DNA from: CAZMVY01 sp964569765
GTDB lineage: Bacteria; Planctomycetota; Phycisphaerae; UBA1845; PWPN01
NCBI GenBank assembly: GCA_964569765.1
Contig: CAZMVY010000065.1
Coordinates: 1 to 19,565 of the forward strand
DNA: 19,565 nt
Reading direction: 5' to 3'
Positions 14,182 to 19,565 of the stretch are shown piece by piece. The position numbers and the translations under genes are program-made. A model generated the notes under the pieces. That model was not told where the DNA came from and did no database searches. It saw only the letters and a program-made list of their open reading frames with translations. Positions within the stretch are counted from its first letter, which is position 1. Every line of letters starts with the position of its first letter.

Positions 14182-14277
14182 CTCGGTCGAAAGGGTTCGG
14201 AATCCGCGCGGCTCCGCGCAGCCCCACGATAGTGCCAGCCCGCCGAGTATTCCCGCCGACAATACGAATCTGTTCAT
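14020..14277 (-). pseudogene. 5' fragment of the glycohydrolase gene: signal peptide and start of domain 1, ending in an amber codon
   Basis: ATG 14277 begins an 85-residue segment with a lipoprotein-like or secretory leader (Lys/Arg-poor MNRF, hydrophobic core, then WGC at Cys20) followed by the domain 1 opening GAWVGQMVGVSYGAPYEF. It stops at TAG (14022-14020) in the sequence RQDDL-stop-VEMTW. The equivalent site in domain 2 is GQDDLYVEMTW with TAC, so one base change, C to G in the third codon position, created the stop. The neighbouring Gly to Arg change (GGG to CGG) in this copy also points to relaxed constraint. Sequencing error or amber readthrough remain possible. The preserved frame downstream argues that the event is recent. 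Confidence 0.7.
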
Positions 14278-14327
14278 GGCATCATCCCGTTTTGTATGGT
14301 CCGTGCTCCATCCGGCAGACGCTCGCG

Positions 14328-14356
14328 ATTCTATCCGGCCGCACAGCGGCCGCCAA
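14328..14356 (-). promoter_or_regulatory. Candidate promoter of the glycohydrolase gene
   Basis: On the minus strand TTGGCG (14356-14351) and TAGAAT (14333-14328) are 17 bases apart, matching consensus at 4/6 and 5/6. The predicted start near 14321 leaves a leader of about 43 bases. The spacer is overlapped by a hairpin. Confidence 0.45.
14336..14352 (-). terminator. Hairpin at the end of the parB-CNNM operon
   Basis: CGGCCGC (14336-14342) and GCGGCCG (14346-14352) form a perfect 7-base stem with loop ACA, 31 bases past the last gene of the operon. No T-tract. It overlaps the promoter candidate of the next gene. Confidence 0.35.
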
Positions 14357-14382
14357 CCCGCGCCGCCGGGGGGGCGCGAGGC

Positions 14383-15396
14383 TCACGGGTTCCTCGACTC
14401 GCCCACGATCTCCTCCGCCAGGTCCTTCAGTGTCACGATGCCGGCGGCTCGCCCCCGCGCATCGTAGACTACGCCGAGCGGGCACCGTGCCTCCTGCATG
14501 GCCACGAGCGACGTGCTCACCAGCCGATCCGCGTCGAGACGCACGGCCGGGCGGATGAAGCGGCGAAGGCTCTCGAACGGCTCCTCATCAAGCAGCACCT
14601 GGACCACGTCGATGAAGCCGACGATCCGCCGGTGGTCGCCGGTGGCGTGCACGACGAGGCGCGAGTAGTCGTGTCGGGAGGCGACTTCCTCCACGCGTTC
14701 GCGGTCGGCATCCTCTTCGATCATCGCGACGCGGGCCAGGGGAGTCATGGCCTGGCGCGTGCTGATCGTGCGGATTTTGAGGACGTTGCCGGCCACATGG
14801 AGCTGGACGTCGCTGAGGACTCCCGTCGCGGTGTGTTCCGCCAGGATTGCATGGATGCGGTCGCGGGGGCCGAAGAGGTCCGTCGTCTCGCCGCGCTGGC
14901 CGAAGAGGCGCATGACGCCCCGCGTCGCCCAGTATGTCAGCCCCACGAGGCCGGTGTACGTGAACAGATACCGGCTGATTTCGAGAACCGGGGTTCCGCG
15001 CACGGTCAGGCTGTCGCCCCGCGCCTGAAACAGGGCCTTGGGAATCATCTCGCCGACGACGAAAATGAGCGGCCCGAGGATCAACGTCGCGTAGAGCTCC
15101 GTCTGGCCGGGTGGCAGACCTCTTTCCGTCAGCAGCACGGCCATGCCGGCGGTCGCGACGTAGTCGGCCGTGCTGTTGCCGATCAGGATGAGACAGATCA
15201 GACGCTGGCGGTCGCGTGTCAGCTCCAGCAGTCGCCGCCAGAGTCCGCCACGGCGCTCGGCCTCCAGACGCAGACGCGCTTCGCTGAGCCGGTAACAGCC
15301 GATCTCCATGCCGCTGTAGAGTCCGGAGAGACAGACGCCCGCGGCCGCGACGCCGATCCAGCACAGTTGTCTGGCAATGTGCCAAAGGTCGCTCAT
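14383..15396 (-). CDS. CNNM (DUF21) plus CBS-pair membrane protein, second of two
   Basis: A 337-residue protein with an N-terminal CNNM/DUF21 membrane domain (about residues 1-185, three to four hydrophobic segments, with the motif PLIFVVGEMIPKALFQ) and a cytosolic pair of CBS domains (about 200-335, including FIDVVQVLLD and GIVTLKDLAEEIVGE). The family (CorC/CorB, MpfA, eukaryotic CNNM) is linked to Mg2+ and other cation transport; CBS pairs bind adenosine nucleotides such as ATP. Older annotations call it hemolysin. Unlike its neighbour it ends right after the CBS pair and has no CorC_HlyC domain. Its ATG overlaps the stop of the neighbour (ATGA), a sign of coupled translation. A heteromer of the two proteins is plausible but is inference. 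Confidence 0.88.
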   Translation of the reverse strand: MSDLWHIARQLCWIGVAAAGVCLSGLYSGMEIGCYRLSEARLRLEAERRGGLWRRLLELTRDRQRLICLILIGNSTADYVATAGMAVLLTERGLPPGQTELYATLILGPLIFVVGEMIPKALFQARGDSLTVRGTPVLEISRYLFTYTGLVGLTYWATRGVMRLFGQRGETTDLFGPRDRIHAILAEHTATGVLSDVQLHVAGNVLKIRTISTRQAMTPLARVAMIEEDADRERVEEVASRHDYSRLVVHATGDHRRIVGFIDVVQVLLDEEPFESLRRFIRPAVRLDADRLVSTSLVAMQEARCPLGVVYDARGRAAGIVTLKDLAEEIVGESRNP

Positions 15397-16682
15397 GAGG
15401 ACGCCGCCTCCCCCGGCGCGGGCAGCGCCGGCAACCGTTCGAGGCGGACCTCCACAATCCGATGCCGCTGCGTTCGCGTTACGGTGAAGCGCAGGTTACG
15501 CAGGAGTACGGTGTCGCCCACCCGCCCCGGACGACCGAGTCGTGCGGCGATCAGTCCGCCGACGGTGTTCACGCCGAGGTCGGCCAAACGCTGCCCGAAG
15601 GCCTGCGCCCACTCGCGAATGCTGAGCCGGCCGCTGAGGAGATATGTGTTCTCGTCGATCCGGCGCACCGGCTCGATGCCGGGTTCGCCGCGATCAAACT
15701 CGCCGCCGATCAGTTCCTCCACGATGTCCTGAAGCGTGACGACGCCGGTCACGCCGCCGTACTCGTCTACGGCGATGGCCACCTCGCGGCCGCTCTCCTG
15801 GAAGTCGCGCAGCAGACTGTCGACCCGCTTCGTCTCGGGCACGAACCACACCGGGCGCACGAGGTCCTCGAGGGAATCATCCGGCCGGAGAAGCGCGTCG
15901 CGGACGCGCAGCATACCCACGATGTTGTCCGGTTCGTCCCGGTAGGCGGGAACCTGCTTCACGCCCCGCTTGCGAACGAGATCGAGAAAGAAATCCCGTG
16001 TCTCGGTGATGTCCACGGTCACGAGATCGACGCGGGGTGTGGCGATCTCTCCGACCGTGATCGTGCCGAGCTCGACAACCTCGCGAAGCAGAAGGCTCTC
16101 TCCCGCCGTGAGTACCCCTTGCGCCGCCGAGTGCTCCAGAAGCTCCCGCAGTTCCTCGTGACCCACTGGGCCGGCCGGCGGCGTGGCGGGGCTGAGCAGG
16201 CGAACCCCGGGCGTCACGAGCACCCGCAGCAGGAGGCTGCGGACCGGACGGATCAGCCGGTCAAACGCGTACAGGGGCCCGGCGACCATCGCGGCCACGA
16301 GCGCCGGATATGTGACCGCCACGACCTTCGGCAGAATGCCCCCGAAGAAAATCATTCCGATCAGCGGGCACAGGCCCACCAGAGTGCTCTGCCAACCGGC
16401 CAGATGCTCCGAAGTGTTGATCACGAGCACGGCCGCCACCGCAAAGTACAGGACGTTTCCCGTTTGCGTTGCCAGCAGGATGCTGACGAGCGTCCCGTCG
16501 GGGTCGTCCATCAGGCGCCCGGCGAGACGCAGGAGAGGGTTCGCCGCCGATCGGAAGCTCTTGAGCTGGTGGCGCGCGAGGCTGAAGAGCGCCGTCTCCG
16601 CACTCCCGAAGAGCGCCACGCCGGCCAGCAGAATGAGCATGGCGAGAATCCGAAAGGCATTGTCGGCGAGCAGGTCCATCAT
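15393..16682 (-). CDS. CNNM (DUF21) plus CBS pair plus CorC_HlyC membrane protein, first of two
   Basis: A 429-residue protein with full family architecture: CNNM/DUF21 membrane domain (about 1-180, with GSAETALFSLARHQLK and FFGGILPKVVAVTYP), CBS pair (about 205-335, VKQVPAYRDEPDNIVGMLRV and GGVTGVVTLQDIVEELIG), then a CorC_HlyC transporter-associated domain (about 345-420). Proteins of this family act in Mg2+ or cobalt homeostasis at the cytoplasmic membrane. Two ATG codons are adjacent (16682 and 16679); the first is used here, with no strong ribosome-binding site. It begins 16 bases after marC and overlaps the next CNNM gene by 4 bases, so it is in the parB operon. Paired CNNM genes with one lacking the last domain occur in other bacteria. 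Confidence 0.9.
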   Translation of the reverse strand: MMDLLADNAFRILAMLILLAGVALFGSAETALFSLARHQLKSFRSAANPLLRLAGRLMDDPDGTLVSILLATQTGNVLYFAVAAVLVINTSEHLAGWQSTLVGLCPLIGMIFFGGILPKVVAVTYPALVAAMVAGPLYAFDRLIRPVRSLLLRVLVTPGVRLLSPATPPAGPVGHEELRELLEHSAAQGVLTAGESLLLREVVELGTITVGEIATPRVDLVTVDITETRDFFLDLVRKRGVKQVPAYRDEPDNIVGMLRVRDALLRPDDSLEDLVRPVWFVPETKRVDSLLRDFQESGREVAIAVDEYGGVTGVVTLQDIVEELIGGEFDRGEPGIEPVRRIDENTYLLSGRLSIREWAQAFGQRLADLGVNTVGGLIAARLGRPGRVGDTVLLRNLRFTVTRTQRHRIVEVRLERLPALPAPGEAASS

Positions 16683-16698
16683 TGCGATCGCTGTTCGG

Positions 16699-17331
16699 TT
16701 ACTGGAGCGCCGGGAACAGCCCCTTGAGCCCGTCGGCCATCAGTTCGACGGCGATGGCCGCCAGGATGAGGCCCATGAGGCGGTTCGCAATGTTGATGCC
16801 GGTCGTGCCGAGCAGGCGCGCGATCGGCCCGGCCAGCCGCAGCGCCATCCAGACGATGACGGAACATACCAGAATGATGACGCACAGCGAGAGGGCATGC
16901 GGCCCCAGTGCAGGGCGGTTCGCATACACGATCACCGTACTGATCGCGCCGGGACCGGCCAGCAGTGGAATCGCGATGGGCACCATCGCTACCGCGTCCT
17001 TCTCTTCCGCCTCGGCGGCCTCCTCCGGGGCCTGTCGCGTCGGGCCGAGCCGGGCCTGCAACATGGAGACGGCCATCAGCAGCAGGATGATTCCCGCTCC
17101 CACGCGAAAGGAAGGTATGCCGATCCCGAAGGCGTGCAGAGCGTACTCGCCGCCGAGTGCGGCGCCGATCAGTACGAGCGCCATCGCGCAGGCGGCGGCG
17201 CGGGCGATCCGGTTTCGCTGCCGTGCGGTGCGACCGCCCGTGAGGACAAGAAACACCGGTATGATCCCGATGGGATCGACGATTACCAGCAACGCGACGA
17301 GAACCTTTGCGTATTCCTGCCATTGCGCCAT
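16699..17331 (-). CDS. MarC family integral membrane protein
   Basis: A 210-residue protein, normal for MarC (about 200-220), with six hydrophobic segments. The signature DPIGIIPVFL lies in the first segment, and GPGAISTVIV begins the second half. The name comes from the mar locus, but links to antibiotic resistance were not upheld, and the substrate is unknown. A long open frame continues upstream of the chosen start, but ATG 17331 is preferred: AAGGAGG lies 9 bases before it, and the MAQWQEYAKVLVALL opening matches family N-termini. It starts 19 bases after the parB stop, so co-transcription with parB is likely. A charged loop (EEAAEAEEKD) sits between segments three and four. Confidence 0.92.
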   Translation of the reverse strand: MAQWQEYAKVLVALLVIVDPIGIIPVFLVLTGGRTARQRNRIARAAACAMALVLIGAALGGEYALHAFGIGIPSFRVGAGIILLLMAVSMLQARLGPTRQAPEEAAEAEEKDAVAMVPIAIPLLAGPGAISTVIVYANRPALGPHALSLCVIILVCSVIVWMALRLAGPIARLLGTTGINIANRLMGLILAAIAVELMADGLKGLFPALQ

Positions 17332-17350
17332 GTAGGCTCGCCTCCTTGCG

Positions 17351-18277
17351 TCATTCCCAGCGAATGCCGAGGCGTTCGGCGACACGGTCGAAGTCGTCGA
17401 GTGTGAAGTAGTGAATGACGATGCGTCCCGCGCCTTTTTTCCGCGACTCCAGGATTTCGACCTTGGTACCGAGGGCCCGCACGAACTGCTGCTCGAGGTC
17501 GCGGACGTGAGGCCGCTTGGCGGGCTCGGGTAGTGGCGCCGCCGGCGCGGGACGTGCCCCGTCCTTTTCCTTGCGGACGAGTTCTTCGAGGGCACGAACA
17601 GAGAAAAAGTTAGTAGCCGCAAACACAGCTATTTTCTCAATCTTCTGGCGGTCTGCAATTGCGGCGAGTGCCCTGGCGTGTCCCATGGATAGTCGCCCGT
17701 CTCGGACCATGTCCTGCACGCTGGTAGGCAGGTCGAGGAGTCGAAGGTAGTTCGTGACGGTCGTTCTGTCCTCGCCGAGGCGACCAGCTACCTGTTCGGC
17801 GGTAAGCCCGAACTGGTCGCAATAGCGGCGATACGCCTGCGCGCGGTCGATTGCGTTGAGATCCTCCCGAAAGATGTTCTCGATCAGGGCGATCTCGAGC
17901 ATCTGCTCGTCGGTTGCGGGCCTTACGATCGCCTGTAGCTCGCTGAGACCTGCCCGCTGGGCGGCCCGCCACCGGCGCTCGCCTGCGATCAGTTCAAAGT
18001 GGGCGCCTACCTGGCGTACGGTGATCGGTTGGACCAGGCCTGTTTGGCGAATCGACTCAGCGAGGGCGTCAATGCCGGCATCGGCGATGTCAGAACGTGG
18101 TTGAAAGGGGTTTGGGCGGATCGCATCGCAGCGAATGACGCGGAGCGCGCCTCGTGCCTGTGGGTCCTGTTCGGCAGCGATCGGCTCGTGGGTTGTCACG
18201 GATTGGGGTTCAATGGTGCCGTGGATCAGGGCGGCCAAACCTTTTCCGAGGCGCTTCTGCTCGCGTGGGGGAGACAT
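17351..18277 (-). CDS. parB: Chromosome-partitioning protein ParB (CTP-dependent DNA clamp)
   Basis: A 308-residue ParB of usual chromosomal length. In order: basic N-terminus (RLGKGLAALI), ParB/Srx CTPase domain with the arginine patch GERRWRA (99-105) and ENIFREDLN (133-141), helix-turn-helix with LTAEQVAGRLGEDRTTVTNYLRLL (158-181) and LSMGHARAL, and the C-terminal dimerisation domain (257-308, IVIHYFTLDDFDRV). ParB loads on parS sites, spreads as a CTP-bound sliding clamp and recruits SMC and ParA. ATG 18277 is chosen because GGAGG lies 8 bases before it. Two parS sites stand just upstream. ParA, normally the adjacent partner, is absent: dapF diverges upstream and marC follows downstream. 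Confidence 0.96.
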   Translation of the reverse strand: MSPPREQKRLGKGLAALIHGTIEPQSVTTHEPIAAEQDPQARGALRVIRCDAIRPNPFQPRSDIADAGIDALAESIRQTGLVQPITVRQVGAHFELIAGERRWRAAQRAGLSELQAIVRPATDEQMLEIALIENIFREDLNAIDRAQAYRRYCDQFGLTAEQVAGRLGEDRTTVTNYLRLLDLPTSVQDMVRDGRLSMGHARALAAIADRQKIEKIAVFAATNFFSVRALEELVRKEKDGARPAPAAPLPEPAKRPHVRDLEQQFVRALGTKVEILESRKKGAGRIVIHYFTLDDFDRVAERLGIRWE

Positions 18278-18351
18278 ACGGTTCCTCCGTGGATTAGGGT
18301 CAAACCGGGTCGCGTCGGCCGGCAGGCAGCCGGGCGGACGGTACATCGAGC

Positions 18352-18380
18352 ATAGTAGCTGGCTTTGATCGGGTTTACAA
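18352..18380 (-). promoter_or_regulatory. parB: Candidate promoter of the parB-marC-CNNM operon
   Basis: On the minus strand TTGTAA (18380-18375) and TACTAT (18357-18352) are 17 bases apart, each 4/6 to consensus. The nearer parS site ends 4 bases upstream of the -35 box, so ParB bound there could repress its own operon; that is inference. Confidence 0.4.
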
Positions 18381-18384
18381 GGCA

Positions 18385-18400
18385 TGTTCCACGTGAAACA
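18385..18400. other. parS: parS centromere site 1
   Basis: TGTTCCACGTGAAACA is the well-known chromosomal parS palindrome (consensus TGTTTCACGTGAAACA, one substitution that still fits described TGTTNCACGTGAAACA variants). It lies 107 bases upstream of parB. Confidence 0.93.
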
Positions 18401-18442
18401 AGGCCGGAGGTGGGATTCGTCGCGGGCGGGTACCGAGCACGT

Positions 18443-18458
18443 TGTTTCACGTGGCACA
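18443..18458. other. parS: parS-like centromere site 2 (degenerate half)
   Basis: TGTTTCACGTGGCACA has a perfect left half and CACGTG core, but two changes in the right half relative to GTGAAACA. It lies 58 bases from site 1. Paired spacing near parB supports function, though binding may be weaker. Confidence 0.75.
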
Positions 18459-18693
18459 AGGCTCTTATCCGTCCCGTGAGCCACTACGGGGGATCGCGCC
18501 TTGCTTCGTATTGCCGAAGGAGATGCCTGTCCCGCCGAGCTGTGGCTCAGACCTTGGGCGATCCCACAAGTACGCGCCAGAGCGAGGCGCAAACGTATCC
18601 GGCGGACATACTCCCTCGACACGCGTAAATGACACCATAGGCATTCGATAGTGACTGCTAACTTGCGTCGGCTTCTCAGCCCTGGGTTTTCCG

Positions 18694-18699
18694 CTACAA
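18694..18699 (+). promoter_or_regulatory. -10-like hexamer directly before dapF
   Basis: TACAAT (5/6 to consensus) ends 8 bases before ATG 18708. A start 7 bases downstream would fall within two bases of that ATG, fitting a leaderless mRNA. No good -35 box at 16-18 bases was found. Confidence 0.35.
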
Positions 18700-18707
18700 T
18701 GGCCGTG

Positions 18708-19544
18708 ATGCGCTTTACGAAAATGCACGGCCTCGGCAATGACTACGTCTACGTCGATTGTTTTCACGAACGCGTCGGCGACCCGCCGGCCTTGGCCCGC
18801 GCTGTGAGCGATCGCCACTACGGTATCGGCAGCGACGGACTCATCCTCATCTGCCCGTCAACCACGGCGGACGTGCGCATGGAAATGTACAACGTCGATG
18901 GCTCGCGCGGGCAGATGTGCGGCAACGGCATCCGTTGCGTGGCCAAGTATGCGTTCGATCATGGCCTGGCCCGGGGCAACCCGATGCGGATTGAGACCGA
19001 TGCCGGCGTGTTGACGGTGGACCTCCTCTTGGCGGACGGGCGGGTCCGCGCGGCTCGCGTCAACATGGGCCGGCCGCGCATGGCGCCGACGGATCTGCCG
19101 ACGACGCTTCGGCCGGAAGAGATGATCGACTACCTGATGGACGTGCGCGGGCGCAAACTGCCGATGACGTGCGTGTCGATGGGCAACCCGCACGCGGTGG
19201 TCTTCGTAGCGTCGTTGGAGGAAGTGGATCTCGCGCGAGACGGGGCGTTTCTCGAAAACCATGCGATCTTCCCGGAGCGATGCAACGTGCACTTCGTTCG
19301 GGTGAACGCGCGCGACGATGTGACGATGCGGACGTGGGAGCGCGGCAGCGGGGCGACGTTGGCGTGCGGAACGGGAGCGAGCGCGGTGTGCGTGGCGGGG
19401 GCGCTGACCCGGCGGACGGAGCGGCGCATCACGGCGCACCTTCCGGGGGGGGATCTGGCGCTGGACTGGGATGCGAGGGACGACTGCGTGTACATGACGG
19501 GCCCGGCGGGGGAGGTGTTCAGCGGGGAGTGGCCGGCGGCGTAG
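18708..19544 (+). CDS. dapF: Diaminopimelate epimerase
   Basis: A 278-residue protein of normal DapF length. The N-terminus MHGLGNDYVYVD, first catalytic loop MCGNGIRC (Cys71) and second catalytic loop ACGTGASAV (Cys220) are all present. The enzyme interconverts LL- and meso-diaminopimelate without a cofactor, using the two cysteines as acid and base, to supply lysine and the peptidoglycan cross-link residue. Together with murJ this supports a peptidoglycan-making cell. ATG 18708 (MRFTKMHGLG) fits the family N-terminus; an in-frame ATG at 18699 would add three residues, but it overlaps the -10-like TACAAT. No ribosome-binding site supports either. It diverges from parB across the parS region. 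Confidence 0.96.
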   Translation: MRFTKMHGLGNDYVYVDCFHERVGDPPALARAVSDRHYGIGSDGLILICPSTTADVRMEMYNVDGSRGQMCGNGIRCVAKYAFDHGLARGNPMRIETDAGVLTVDLLLADGRVRAARVNMGRPRMAPTDLPTTLRPEEMIDYLMDVRGRKLPMTCVSMGNPHAVVFVASLEEVDLARDGAFLENHAIFPERCNVHFVRVNARDDVTMRTWERGSGATLACGTGASAVCVAGALTRRTERRITAHLPGGDLALDWDARDDCVYMTGPAGEVFSGEWPAA

Positions 19545-19565
19545 GGGAGGCGGCGTCCGTGGGGG

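Larger units (their letters stand above)
18278..18707. other. Divergent parB/dapF intergenic region with centromere sites
   Basis: This 430-base region holds the parB ribosome-binding site and promoter candidate, two parS sites (18385-18400, 18443-18458) and a -10-like hexamer before dapF. The stretch 18460-18690 has no gene that I can support; short open frames there lack ribosome-binding sites and motifs. No DnaA-box cluster or AT-rich unwinding stretch was seen. Confidence 0.6.

Noticed and set aside
14296..16727. Two long plus-strand open frames opposite the CNNM genes
   Set aside because: Antisense shadows: the minus strand encodes recognisable CNNM and CBS domains, and the plus frames have no motif, no ribosome-binding site and biased composition.
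18464..18473. DnaA box (TTATCCGTC)
   Set aside because: Three mismatches to TTATCCACA at the end of the box, and no cluster or AT-rich stretch nearby, so no origin is called.
1..19565. CRISPR array, insertion sequence, integrase or toxin-antitoxin pair
   Set aside because: No regularly spaced short repeats, transposase or integrase motifs, or paired small genes were seen on either strand.

Overview
The window is GC-rich bacterial chromosome with normal gene density. It looks like a member of the Planctomycetota (possibly Phycisphaerae-like), inferred from family composition rather than from a marker gene. Supporting traits are a membrane protein ending in a CPxCGYNLxGL zinc ribbon, PPC-domain lipoprotein metalloproteases, a secreted QDSDCNP-type ADP-ribosylglycohydrolase, an enlarged acyl carrier protein, and an LpxL-type acyltransferase implying a Gram-negative envelope. 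No CRISPR array, insertion sequence, integrase or confident RNA gene was seen.

Layout. 1-535 (-): partial membrane/zinc-ribbon protein. 763-4529 (+): LpxL-like acyltransferase, thioredoxin, the lipid II flippase MurJ and a small SEC-C zinc protein. 4738-7526 (+): a compact four-gene acyl-chain cassette of FabZ-like dehydratase, long ACP, second FabZ-like dehydratase and a ketosynthase homologue. 7527-8082: a gap whose right part falls to about 50% GC. 8083-9126 (+): queA. 9187-11744 (-): two paralogous lipoprotein metzincin proteases, tail to tail with queA. 11995-14277 (-): a tandemly duplicated ADP-ribosylglycohydrolase gene interrupted by one amber codon. 14383-18277 (-): a tight parB-marC-CNNM-CNNM operon. 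18278-18707: a divergent control region with two parS centromere sites. 18708-19544 (+): dapF.

The most interesting system is the acyl-chain cassette. Its ketosynthase fold is intact at the sequence level, but all three catalytic positions (Cys, His, His) align to Glu192, Phe333 and Asn370. It should therefore not catalyse ordinary decarboxylative condensation. It is better viewed as a chain-length-factor-like partner, a decarboxylase or a scaffold working with two active-looking dehydratases and an unusual 130-residue ACP.

Other points of interest are the amber-split gene, a ParB next to parS sites but without an adjacent ParA, start codons that sit directly behind -10-like hexamers (possible leaderless mRNAs), and perfect GC-rich hairpins lacking U-tracts at many gene ends. 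All domain calls come from reading motifs by eye; no database search or folding was run.
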